From NCBI RefSeq assembly GCF_022760755.1, contig NZ_JAIVFP010000001.1:2460001-2524000 (forward strand): 64,000 nucleotides of DNA, read 5' to 3'. Below are positions 17,747 to 26,500 of the stretch, one piece after another. Every line of letters starts with the position of its first letter. Positions within the stretch are counted from its first letter, which is position 1. The position numbers and the translations under genes were made by a program. Below the pieces are notes generated by a model. That model searched no databases, was not told where the DNA came from, and saw nothing but the letters and a program-made list of their open reading frames with translations. The stretch is from Candidatus Rhodoblastus alkanivorans. GTDB lineage: Bacteria; Pseudomonadota; Alphaproteobacteria; Rhizobiales; Beijerinckiaceae.

Positions 17747-19204
17747 TCACTCGGCTGTCTTGACGTTCTTCGTCCGCACCGGGCGGAGCAGGAAGCTTGG
17801 GACGTGGTCACCCATGCCGATGACCGGCGCGTCGTCCTCGACAGGCCGGCGGGCGGCTTTGCGCCGAGGCTCTTCAGTCATGGACCGATTCGCGGTCCTT
17901 TGGCGCGGCGCGGCCTCGCGCGTCTCGCGGGCCGCCTCTTCGACCTTCGGCTTGCGCTCGCGCGCGGGCCGCCCCGCAGTGTCCCTCTCGGCGCGGCCGC
18001 GCGTGTTGCGTCGTGACCGCTCGCCGGCGTGGGCCGCGCGGCCGCGGTCGCGCTCGACATATTCGGCCGGCGCCAGTTCGTCGAGGCGCGGGCCCGCCCA
18101 GTCTATCTGCTCTTTGATCAGATCCTCGATCTGGGCGACATATTTCCGGTCATGCTCCGTCACGATCGTGAAGGCGTGGCCGGCGCGGCCGGCCCGGCCG
18201 GTGCGGCCGATGCGATGGACGTAATCTTCGGAATGGGTCGGCACGTCGAAATTGAAGACGTGGCTGACGTCGGGAATGTCGAGGCCGCGGGCGGCGACAT
18301 CGGAACAGACCAGAATGTCCACGGCGCCGTTCTTGAACGCGTCGAGCGAGGCCATCCGCGCCTGCTGGTCCATGTCGCCATGCAGCGCGCCGACGGGGAA
18401 ACCATGCTTTTCCAGGCTCTTGTAAACGATCGCGACGTCGCGCTTGCGGTTGCAGAACACGATCGCATTCTTCAGGCCCTCGGCGGAGCGCAGCAGGCGC
18501 CGCAGGGTCTCGCGCTTGTCGCCGCCGCCATGCGAGGCGACCAGGGCCTGGATGATGGTCGACGCGGTCGTAGCGGCCCGGGCGACCTCAACCCGCGCCG
18601 GATTGTGGAGAAATTGCTCGGTCAGCCGGGTGATTTCCGGGGGCATGGTCGCGGAGAAGAACAGAGTCTGCCGGGTGAAGGGCACCAGTTTGCAGATTTT
18701 TTCGATATCCGGAATGAAGCCCATGTCGAGCATGCGGTCGGCTTCGTCGATGACCAGGATTTCGATGCCGTTCAGCAGCAGCTTGCCGCGTTCGAAAAAG
18801 TCGAGCAGGCGGCCGGGCGTCACGATCAGCACGTCCGCGCCGCGCATGATCTTGGTCTCCTGGTCGCCGAAGGCCACGCCGCCAATCAGCAAGGCCACGT
18901 TCAGTTTGTGCTGCGCGCCATATTTGTTGAAGCTCTCCTCGACCTGGGCGGCAAGTTCGCGGGTCGGCTCCAGGATGAGGGTCCGCGGCATACGGGCGCG
19001 GGCGCGGCCCTGCTCGAGGCGGCAGAGCATGGGAAGGGTGAAGGCCGCGGTCTTGCCGGTGCCGGTCTGGGCGATGCCGAGAACGTCGCGGCCGGCGAGC
19101 ACATGGGGGATGGCCTGCGCCTGGATGGGCGTGGGCGTCTTGTAACCGGCGTCTTCTACGGCGTGCAGCACCTTTTCGCTGAGGCCGAGTTCAGAAAATT
19201 GCAT
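17747..19204 (-). CDS. rhlE: DEAD-box RNA helicase, RhlE type
   Basis: A 485-residue ATP-dependent RNA helicase. Q-motif, Walker A (AQTGTGKT), the DEAD box (IDEADRMLD), SAT (FSATMP) and the C-terminal HRIGRTGR motif are all present over residues 1-370. The tail (about 375-485) is basic, rich in Arg, Glu and Ala, and of low complexity, as in RhlE proteins that bind RNA with disordered tails. ATG 19204 was chosen because the protein starts with the family-typical phrase FSELGLSEK; an upstream in-frame extension has no support. Likely roles are ribosome assembly or mRNA turnover, often in cold adaptation. Confidence 0.93.
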   Translation of the reverse strand: MQFSELGLSEKVLHAVEDAGYKTPTPIQAQAIPHVLAGRDVLGIAQTGTGKTAAFTLPMLCRLEQGRARARMPRTLILEPTRELAAQVEESFNKYGAQHKLNVALLIGGVAFGDQETKIMRGADVLIVTPGRLLDFFERGKLLLNGIEILVIDEADRMLDMGFIPDIEKICKLVPFTRQTLFFSATMPPEITRLTEQFLHNPARVEVARAATTASTIIQALVASHGGGDKRETLRRLLRSAEGLKNAIVFCNRKRDVAIVYKSLEKHGFPVGALHGDMDQQARMASLDAFKNGAVDILVCSDVAARGLDIPDVSHVFNFDVPTHSEDYVHRIGRTGRAGRAGHAFTIVTEHDRKYVAQIEDLIKEQIDWAGPRLDELAPAEYVERDRGRAAHAGERSRRNTRGRAERDTAGRPARERKPKVEEAARETREAAPRQRTANRSMTEEPRRKAARRPVEDDAPVIGMGDHVPSFLLRPVRTKNVKTAE

Positions 19205-19546
19205 TAAAGGTTCCAAAATTGGGTTCAGGCGGATCGCGTCTGGCATAGGCGCCGGGCAATGCGCCGGAGCGAATGGCGGTCCAACGCCGCCGTTCAGATC
19301 ATGACGCCGTTTATCTGAAGCGGGGCCATCCCAAGCGGAGCCATGTTTTCCACGTCGGAAGCATGGCGCCATTGCCTGGCGGACCTGCAACTGTCACGGC
19401 GGGCGCGCGCGAATCCAAAGCGCCACCCGGACCATTAGGCGAAGTGGCGTTAAAGTCAACGAATTTCTGGCGATCCGTGTGTTTGAGCGTGATCTTTTCC
19501 GATGAGCGGATTCCGCTTTTCCGCGTCAAGCTCGCGCAGCCGACGG
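19205..19546. other. Intergenic stretch upstream of rhlE
   Basis: About 340 bases lie between the rhlE start and the end of the small minus-strand gene. Open frames here have no recognisable protein character. It presumably holds the rhlE promoter, but I cannot name a specific promoter or RNA structure. Confidence 0.4.
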
Positions 19547-19810
19547 TCAGCGATTTTCGAAAGTCTGACCGCAGGGGTTGAGCTGGGTCCGCGCGGCGCG
19601 GTTGGGGATCGAGGCTGTCGCCGAATAATCGATGTCGGGGCGGGCGCCGGAATGGGAGAAGGCGATCACCGGCAGGTCGCCATTCTGCGCCAGCTTGTCC
19701 AGCCCATGGGCGCCCAGCACGCTGACGACCGAGACGACGGCGCAAAACAGCGCGAGCCTATCGACGGCCGACCCACGATTGCTTTCTCCGAGATATCTCT
19801 TGATCGACAT
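19547..19810 (-). CDS. Small hypothetical membrane-anchored protein
   Basis: An 87-residue predicted protein with a single hydrophobic helix (about residues 16-34) followed by a mostly polar tail that ends near a lone Cys. GGGAG stands about 7 bases before ATG 19810. The tail would face the periplasm or cytoplasm depending on topology. I do not recognise the family and assign no function. It lies between rhlE and cytochrome b561 on the same strand. Confidence 0.5.
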   Translation of the reverse strand: MSIKRYLGESNRGSAVDRLALFCAVVSVVSVLGAHGLDKLAQNGDLPVIAFSHSGARPDIDYSATASIPNRAARTQLNPCGQTFENR

Positions 19811-19883
19811 GCGATGCTCCCGACCTGACCCGGCTTCCTTATGGATCATCAAGGTAAATGGGCGGTTAGCATATTCGCGCGAT

Positions 19884-20417
19884 TCAAGGCCTCATCCGCT
19901 CCAATATTCCGTCGCGAAGCACGAATTGATGGTAGAGCGCGACGAGCGCATGGGCGACGACGGTCGCGATCAGCAGATGCGCGAGCAACTCGTGGATTTC
20001 GCCGAACTGATGAGCGAGATCGCGATTGGCCTCGAAGGGCGAGGGAATCTCGAACAGGCCGAGGCTGAGCGGACGGCCGCGGGGCAGGAAGGTGGCGATG
20101 CCGGCGATCGGCGTGGCGAGCATCAGCAAGTAGAGAACCCCGTGGCCGGCCGCCGCGGCGCGGCGAAACATCGGCCCCATGCTGGCGGGATAGGCGGGGG
20201 TTTCGTTGCTCACACGGGCGACGACCCGGAAAACCAGCAGCACGAGAAGAAGCAGACCGACGATGACATGGGCGTTGACGATCGACGGGCGCAATGGCTT
20301 GTCGAACGAATCGACGCTCAGCCCGACGGCGTAAAGAGCGAAAATCATCAGCGCCATGAGCCAGTGCAGCAGGATAACGGGCGCCACGAATTTCTTCTTT
20401 TCCGCAATATTTGACAT
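19884..20417 (-). CDS. Cytochrome b561-type membrane di-heme protein
   Basis: A 177-residue four-helix inner-membrane protein of the bacterial cytochrome b561 family, which moves electrons between quinol or superoxide and membrane partners through two b hemes. Candidate axial histidines are in VILLHWLMA, NAHVIVG, AAGHGVLY and EIHELLAH/VVAHALVALYH. ATG 20417 was preferred over a TTG six codons earlier because CTGGAG lies 6-8 bases upstream. Family members act as superoxide oxidase or cytochrome partners; the role here is not defined. Confidence 0.9.
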   Translation of the reverse strand: MSNIAEKKKFVAPVILLHWLMALMIFALYAVGLSVDSFDKPLRPSIVNAHVIVGLLLLVLLVFRVVARVSNETPAYPASMGPMFRRAAAAGHGVLYLLMLATPIAGIATFLPRGRPLSLGLFEIPSPFEANRDLAHQFGEIHELLAHLLIATVVAHALVALYHQFVLRDGILERMRP

Positions 20418-20513
20418 GATTGGCTCCAGTTTCAAATGCGTCGCATGAACCCAAAGGCGCCTCAGTTTGGCAAAGCATTGCGACCGTAAGGCGTCGATTC
20501 CGTCGGCTTTCCG

Positions 20514-22580
20514 TCAGAGATCGAACAGTTCGGCGGCGGCGAAGGCGGCGCGCTCCTGCAGGAAGGCGAAACGCGCCTCCGGCCTGGTTCCCATCAGGCG
20601 CTCGACCGAATCCGCCGTCTCCTCGCGATCCTCCTCGACGATTCCCACGCGGAGCAGGGTGCGCGAGCTGGGCGCCATGGTGGTTTCCTTGAGCTGGGCC
20701 GGCATCATTTCTCCCAAGCCCTTGAATCGACTGATCTCGACCTTGCCGCGCCCGGAAAATTCCTTGCCCAGCAGCTCGTCGCGATGAAAATCGTCGCGCG
20801 CATAGGCGACCTTCGCGCCCTGGCTGAGTTTGTAGAGCGGCGGCACGGCGAGATAAAGATGGCCCTGGTCGATCAGCTTGGGCATCTGCCGGTAGAAGAA
20901 GGTGATGAGCAGCGATGCGATATGGGCGCCGTCCACGTCGGCGTCGGTCATGATGACGACTTTGTCGTAGCGCAGGTCTTCGGCGCGATAATGCGAGCCC
21001 GTGCCGACGCCGAGCGCCTGAATCAGATCGCCGAGCTGCTGGTTCGCGGCCATTTTCTCGCGCGACGAACTGGCGACATTGAGGATCTTTCCGCGCAGGG
21101 GCAGCACCGCCTGATTGGCGCGGTCGCGCGCCTGCTTCGCGGAGCCACCCGCCGAATCGCCCTCAACGATAAATAATTCAGAACCTTGCGCCGAATTATA
21201 CGTGCAATCCGCGAGCTTTCCGGGCAGGCGTAGCTTGCGCGTCGCGCTCTTGCGGGCGACATCCTTTTCGGCGCGGCGGCGCAGGCGCTCCTCGGCGCGC
21301 TCTATGGCCCATTCAACCAGAGCCTTGGCCTGGGCGGGCGACCCCGCAAGCCAATGATCGAAGGCGTCGCGCATCACGCTTTCGACGATGCGCGACGCCT
21401 CGACGCTCATCAGCCGGCTCTTGTTCTGCCCCTGGAATTCAGGCTCGCGGATGAAGACCGAAATCATCGCGGCGCAGCCGGCCATCAGGTCCTCGGCTGT
21501 GACCGCCGAAGCGCGCTTGCCCTGGCCGATGCGCTCGGCATGGTCCTTGAGCCCGCGCAGCAGCGCCAGACGCAGGCCGGATTCATGGGTTCCCCCGTCC
21601 GGAGTCGGAATGGTGTTGCAATAGGAATGGACGGCGCCGTCTTCGTGGGCGAGCCAGGCGACCGCCCATTCGAGCGAGCCGTGGCGCTCCGGCTTTTCCA
21701 CACGGCCGGTGAAGAACTGCTCGGCGACGAGCGTCTTGCCCTCGATGTCGGCGGCGAGATAGTCCTTGAGCCCGCCGGGAAAATGGAACACGGCCTCGGC
21801 TGGCGTCTTGCCACCGGCATCAAGCAGGGATTCCGCGCATTTCCATCGGATTTCGACGCCGCCGAACAGATAGGCCTTGGCGCGGGCCATTTTGAAAATG
21901 CGCGCCGGAGAGAAGGTCGTCTTATCGCGGAAGATTTGCGGATCGGCCTTGAACCGGACCTTGGTGCCGCGCCGGTTCGGCGCGCGGCCGATCGTTTCGA
22001 GCCCAGTGATCGGCAGCCCGCGCGAAAAAACCTGACGGTAAAGCGTCTGGCCGCGCGCCACTTCGACTTCGAGCCTTTCGGCCAAGGCATTGACCACCGA
22101 CACGCCGACGCCATGCAGGCCGCCAGACGTCTGATAGGCGCCGGAATCGAATTTGCCGCCGGCGTGGAGCGTCGTCATGATGACCTCCAGCGCAGATTTG
22201 GCTGGGAATTTGGGATGCGGGTCAATCGGAATCCCGCGCCCGTTGTCGGAAACCGACAGGTAGCCGTCCTCGTCCATCGCCACCTCGATCCGGGTGGCGT
22301 GACCGGCGACCGCCTCGTCCATGGAATTGTCGAGCACTTCGGCGAAGAGATGATGGAGCGCGGTTTCATCCGTGCCGCCGATATACATCCCCGGGCGGCG
22401 GCGCACCGGCTCCAGACCTTCGAGAACTTCGATCGACGCCGCCGTATAGCCCGCTTCCCCCGGCGTCGATCCCAGGGACACGCCAATCTGAGGCTTTTTG
22501 GTCGTGGCGGCTTTCCCGCCCGGCGTCGATTTGCTGTCCGGCGCCGATTCGGGCGCGCCAAAAAGATCGTGTTTGGCCAT
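20514..22580 (-). CDS. parE: DNA topoisomerase IV subunit B
   Basis: A 688-residue type IIA topoisomerase ATPase subunit that, with ParC, decatenates replicated chromosomes. The GHKL ATP-binding residues are in EVLDNSMDEA and DNGRGIP, and the TOPRIM motifs EGDSAGGSA and DADVDGAHI are intact. ParE is favoured over GyrB by the short C-terminal region and by the MAKHDLFG-type N-terminus common in alphaproteobacterial ParE. ATG 22580 is chosen; an in-frame ATG at 22646 would add 22 residues and neither has a strong ribosome site. parC is not in this window. Confidence 0.93.
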   Translation of the reverse strand: MAKHDLFGAPESAPDSKSTPGGKAATTKKPQIGVSLGSTPGEAGYTAASIEVLEGLEPVRRRPGMYIGGTDETALHHLFAEVLDNSMDEAVAGHATRIEVAMDEDGYLSVSDNGRGIPIDPHPKFPAKSALEVIMTTLHAGGKFDSGAYQTSGGLHGVGVSVVNALAERLEVEVARGQTLYRQVFSRGLPITGLETIGRAPNRRGTKVRFKADPQIFRDKTTFSPARIFKMARAKAYLFGGVEIRWKCAESLLDAGGKTPAEAVFHFPGGLKDYLAADIEGKTLVAEQFFTGRVEKPERHGSLEWAVAWLAHEDGAVHSYCNTIPTPDGGTHESGLRLALLRGLKDHAERIGQGKRASAVTAEDLMAGCAAMISVFIREPEFQGQNKSRLMSVEASRIVESVMRDAFDHWLAGSPAQAKALVEWAIERAEERLRRRAEKDVARKSATRKLRLPGKLADCTYNSAQGSELFIVEGDSAGGSAKQARDRANQAVLPLRGKILNVASSSREKMAANQQLGDLIQALGVGTGSHYRAEDLRYDKVVIMTDADVDGAHIASLLITFFYRQMPKLIDQGHLYLAVPPLYKLSQGAKVAYARDDFHRDELLGKEFSGRGKVEISRFKGLGEMMPAQLKETTMAPSSRTLLRVGIVEEDREETADSVERLMGTRPEARFAFLQERAAFAAAELFDL

Positions 22581-22775
22581 GAACCTGCTGAAGATTGTCG
22601 GAATGGACGAATCGCCGTCCGCTGCGGTCGCCCGTGTGACTACCATGAAAGTACCCCGGAAGGGAACAGAACGAAAACAATTTTTCTTATTTCACCGAAA
22701 TTGGAAGCCAAAGCATGGCCGCGATGGAGAAAGCCTGCTAACGATTTCAATGTGCGATCCCGCATGGGAGGTACG

Positions 22776-23144
22776 ATGGCGGTGCGTTTGCTGCTCGTGG
22801 ACGACGATCCGATGCTCGGCCTTCTCGTCGCTGATTGGCTGAGCGAAAGCGGCTGCGAGGTCGTCGGCCCGGCGCGGACGGTCAAGGCGGCGCTGGATCT
22901 GGTCGAAAAGGAACGCGATGCGCTCGACGCCGCCTTGCTCGATGTCGCCCTCGATCGGGGCAATTCCTATCCCGTCGCCGACGCCTTGGCGCTCTATGGC
23001 GTCCCTTTCGCCTTCGTCACCGGCCATGGGCTCGGCGGCCTCGCGCCGGCCTACCGCGAGGCGCCGATTCTGACCAAGCCGTTCCAGTTCGACGATTTGC
23101 AACGCATAATCGACCGCCTTGTCGCCGTGCGCGGTCGCAAATGA
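22776..23144 (+). CDS. Single-domain response regulator (receiver only)
   Basis: A 122-residue stand-alone receiver domain. The acidic pocket is in LLLVDDDPM, the phospho-acceptor is Asp56 (ALLDVAL), and the conserved Lys is in LTKPFQF near residue 105. No output domain is present, so it probably works by protein contact or as a phosphorelay shuttle. GGGAGGT lies 5 bases before ATG 22776. It converges on the hybrid kinase gene with 3 bases between the two stops, which makes a functional pair plausible but not proven. Confidence 0.9.
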   Translation: MAVRLLLVDDDPMLGLLVADWLSESGCEVVGPARTVKAALDLVEKERDALDAALLDVALDRGNSYPVADALALYGVPFAFVTGHGLGGLAPAYREAPILTKPFQFDDLQRIIDRLVAVRGRK

Positions 23145-23147
23145 TGA

Positions 23148-25901
23148 TTAATGCGCCGCCGCGCGCGCCAGCAGGCGCGAGAGCTTGCGGCGCAATTGTT
23201 CGGCGCTCACCGGTTTGTGAAGCAGTTCGAAGCCGCTCGCCGCGATCTCCGCAATATGTTCGGTCGCGGTGTCGCCGGTGAGGATCAGGGTCGGGTAGTC
23301 CCGTCCCGATCGGCGCGCGATCTCCTTGGCCGCGTCGACGCCGCTCAGGCCCGCGCCGAGCCTGTAATCACTGACCACGGCGTCGAAGCGCCAGCGCCGC
23401 GCCAAGGCCAGATCGAGCGCCTCCTCGCCGCTCGCCGCCGAGAGGGTCTTGCAGCCCCATTTGCGCGCAATGCTTTCCAGGCCGCGGCGCAGGATCAGAT
23501 TGTCCTCGATGATGAGGATGCGACCGCGCGGGTCGGCAAGATGCGCCGACTGCGCTTCGGTCGCCTGGGCCGCCTCGGCGGCGGGCAGGGCGAGCGAGAA
23601 GCGTGAGCCGCGCCCGACCCGGGAGCTGACCTCGATCTGGGCTTCGAGCAGATTGGCGAGGCGGGCGACGATGGCCAGGCCCAGGCCGAGGCCCTTGCCG
23701 AGATCGCGGCCCGGATTGTTGAGCTGGATGAATTCCTCGAAAATTTCCTTCTGTTTTTCCTCCGGCACGCCGACGCCGGTGTCCACCACGTCGATCCGCA
23801 CCTTCGTGCCGCGGCGCCGCAGGCCGATCAGCACGCCGCCGCTCGGGGTGTAGCGGATGGCGTTTTCGATCAGGTTGCGCAGGGCGCGCTCGAGCAGGGA
23901 CGGATCGGCGAGGGCATAGAGCGAGCGCTTGACCACGCGCAGCTCCAGGCCCTTGTCCGCGGCCTTGGTTTCATATTCGGACGACAGGCGGTCCAGCAAA
24001 GCGGTGAGATCGACCGAATCGATGGCGGGCTCCACCACGCCGGCGTCGAGGCGCGAGATGTCGAGAATCGCCGTCAGCAGGCCATTGAGCCCGCCAAGCG
24101 CCTGTTTCATCATCCGCGCCGTCTCCACCGCCTTGGGAATGGTCGCGACCTGGCGTTCGATCAGGGCGAGGAGCAGCACGAGCGATTGCACCGGCTGGCG
24201 CAGATCGTGGCTGGCGGAGGCGAGAAACTTGGACTTGGCCTTGTTGGCGCGCTCGGCTTCGTTGGTCGCCGCGCGCAGGGCTTCCTCCATCTCCTTCTGC
24301 TCGGTGATTTCGGTGCCGGTGCCGAACCATTGCAGCACGCGGCCCTCGGCGTCCCGATGCGGCATGACGCGGGTGAGGAAGGGCCGGAACACGCCGTCGG
24401 CGCCGCGCAGGGGAATGGTCATGTCCAGCGGCTGTCCGGTCGCGACGCAATCCGCCCAGCGTTCGAAAATCGCGGGCAGGCTCTCGGGATCGATATAGGT
24501 TTTCCAGCCCATGTCGGCAGGCTGGTCGAGCGGCGCGCCGGTATAGTCGTACCAGCGTTCGTTGAACCAGGTGATTTCGCCCTCGGGCGAGGCGATCCAG
24601 GCGAGCTGGGGAATGGCGTTGGCGAGCGAGCGGAAGTTTTTTTCGCTCTCGCGCACGGCGTTTTCGGCCGCGCGCAACCGGGTGATGTCGAGATCGGTGA
24701 CGAAGACCCGCTCCGGCCTGTCGTTCTCGCCGTTTTCGGCGTTCCAGACGCTTTCGATCCAGCGCTCCTGACCGTCGTCGCCGATCACCCTATATTCGAT
24801 GCGGCCGTTGGCGGCGCCGCCTAGGCACTGCTGGATGGCCAGGTTGAGCCGGTGGCGATCCTCCGAAGGGACATGCTCGAGCAGCCGGCTGACGCCGTCC
24901 TCGATCGGGCCGCCCTCCGGCGGAGTCGTTGGGCAATAGCCGACGACATGAGCGAAATTGTCGGCGACATGGATGCGGCCGTCGGTCAGTTCGAATTCGG
25001 CATAGGTCAGGCGGCCGGCGTCAGCCGCGTGGCGCAGGCGCCTCTGGCTTTGCCGCAAGGCCGCGTCGCTCTCCAACAGCGCGATTTCGGCGCGCTTACG
25101 CTCGGTAATATCGGTGCTGATCGCCACATATTGCATGGGGCGGCGCTTTTCGTCGAGAAAGGGCACGATCGTCGTGTCCACCCAGAAATGCGAGCCGTCC
25201 CGGGCCGCGTTGCAGATTTCGCCGCGCCAGACGTCGCCTCTTGCGATCACGCTCCACATCTGGCGGAAGAAATCCTTGGAATGAACGCCCGAATTGACGA
25301 TCCGGTGGTCGTGGCCAAGCAGTTCCTCGCGCGAATAATGGGAAATGGCGCAGAATTTGTCGTTGGCGTAGGTGATCGCGCCGCGGCGGTCGGTCACCTC
25401 GACGATGGCGTGTTCATCGAGCGCGGAAATGCGCGCCTGAAGCTCCAGCCGCGCCTGGGCCGCGTGGAGCTCGCCGAAGAACCGGTGCAGCGCTTCCGCC
25501 GCGAAGGCGACGACGAGGCTCGATAGAACGAAAACGAAGAGGGCCGGGCCGTCGAAGGGCGCGTCCAGCGCATTGGCCATGGCTTCCGCGCCGGCGGCGC
25601 CAAGGACAAGCGTGACGAGCCCGGCGCGGAAGCCGCCGGCCAACGCGGCGCCGATCGTCGCCGGATAAAGGGCGAGAAAGGGCGAAGTGGCCGCCTGCGC
25701 CGCGATCAGCCCCGCCTGGGCCGCAAGACCCGCGGCGGCGCCGAGCAGCCCGACCCCCGACGGAAAAGCGAGCGGCGAACGCCGGCGAAGCGCGACGATC
25801 CGGGCGAGTAGAGACCGCGTCGCGGACATCCAATCCGCGGCGGCCGGTTCAGAATCGTCACGGTCGTCGGCGGCGAATTCCGATTGCGCCTCATGCCGCA
25901 C
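23148..25901 (-). CDS. Membrane hybrid sensor histidine kinase with multiple PAS domains
   Basis: A 917-residue hybrid kinase. About three to four hydrophobic helices occupy residues 45-140. PAS/PAC domains follow near 165-290, 295-410 and 425-555. The HisKA motif ASHDLRQPVQSL is near residue 580, the HATPase region with NAIRYTPSGG and DTGVGV is near 690-740, and a C-terminal receiver with Asp in VVSDYRLG covers about 800-915. The HDLRQP phospho-acceptor form is typical of the branch that includes NahK/PAS hybrid kinases. The signal is unknown. The three PAS modules suggest redox, light or small-ligand sensing. It faces the single-domain regulator at its 3' end. Confidence 0.92.
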   Translation of the reverse strand: MRHEAQSEFAADDRDDSEPAAADWMSATRSLLARIVALRRRSPLAFPSGVGLLGAAAGLAAQAGLIAAQAATSPFLALYPATIGAALAGGFRAGLVTLVLGAAGAEAMANALDAPFDGPALFVFVLSSLVVAFAAEALHRFFGELHAAQARLELQARISALDEHAIVEVTDRRGAITYANDKFCAISHYSREELLGHDHRIVNSGVHSKDFFRQMWSVIARGDVWRGEICNAARDGSHFWVDTTIVPFLDEKRRPMQYVAISTDITERKRAEIALLESDAALRQSQRRLRHAADAGRLTYAEFELTDGRIHVADNFAHVVGYCPTTPPEGGPIEDGVSRLLEHVPSEDRHRLNLAIQQCLGGAANGRIEYRVIGDDGQERWIESVWNAENGENDRPERVFVTDLDITRLRAAENAVRESEKNFRSLANAIPQLAWIASPEGEITWFNERWYDYTGAPLDQPADMGWKTYIDPESLPAIFERWADCVATGQPLDMTIPLRGADGVFRPFLTRVMPHRDAEGRVLQWFGTGTEITEQKEMEEALRAATNEAERANKAKSKFLASASHDLRQPVQSLVLLLALIERQVATIPKAVETARMMKQALGGLNGLLTAILDISRLDAGVVEPAIDSVDLTALLDRLSSEYETKAADKGLELRVVKRSLYALADPSLLERALRNLIENAIRYTPSGGVLIGLRRRGTKVRIDVVDTGVGVPEEKQKEIFEEFIQLNNPGRDLGKGLGLGLAIVARLANLLEAQIEVSSRVGRGSRFSLALPAAEAAQATEAQSAHLADPRGRILIIEDNLILRRGLESIARKWGCKTLSAASGEEALDLALARRWRFDAVVSDYRLGAGLSGVDAAKEIARRSGRDYPTLILTGDTATEHIAEIAASGFELLHKPVSAEQLRRKLSRLLARAAAH

Positions 25902-26500
25902 GTTGCAACCCCCGAAGTGCCTTAAATCGCCGCGCTACCGGAAGGGAGACGTCATGTCGCGATTGGCGCGGCCCATCGTCCTGGAAAATCCATTTCTACA
26001 CTAAACGCGCCCAAAGCCCAATCGGTCGCTCCACGGGCAAGAAAATGCGATAAACTTTTGCCAGAGAGCCAATATTTTCCTTATGGCCTGCGCCGCATTG
26101 CCTGCTGGAGCCGAATTTTTTCGTGGCAAACGGCGGGATGGCGCCAGGCTCGCCGTCGGACCCGTTCGGCCGTTCCGGCGCGTTCCCGCCAGCGGTAGCC
26201 GGGCCGGGCGACGCGGACGCGCGCGCCTGAAAAGGGGGTGCGACAAAATTGACAGGAAATTCCTTTGCCTAATCCTATGCTTGCGCGCTAAAAGTTCGAG
26301 AGGAAGCCAGCCAGATTTCGTAAAGCGATCGCCGCTTTTCGGACAAAAATTTCGCTAAAACCCAGCGTCGCTGAAATCCGGAATCGTAAGTGCGAAGTCG
26401 TTGGCGCGCCGACGAATTCCCGATGAGCGCTCATGGCGGCGCGCAACGGTCGGATCGCCGAGGCGGAGCCGATAATGCGCGCGCAGATAGGGACAATCTT
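25902..26500. other. Long intergenic region between divergent kinase and MFS genes
   Basis: About 600 bases with no open frame that looks like protein. It must carry promoters of the two divergent genes. The section 26240-26380 is less GC-rich than its surroundings. The only clear element is the palindromic repeat copy at 26391-26418. I see no tRNA-like, riboswitch-like or terminator structure that I can name. Confidence 0.5.
26391..26418. repeat. Palindromic intergenic repeat, copy 2
   Basis: This 28-base stretch matches the element at 17705-17732 at 25 of 28 positions. Its stem CGTTGGC/GCCGACG contains one G-U type mismatch, so the hairpin is kept at RNA level. It lies about 80 bases upstream of the MFS gene. 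Confidence 0.55.

Noticed and set aside
26083-26358. 91-codon open frame in the kinase-MFS gap
   Set aside because: There is no ribosome site, the composition is Arg/Gly-rich, and it ends in AT-rich noncoding-like sequence.
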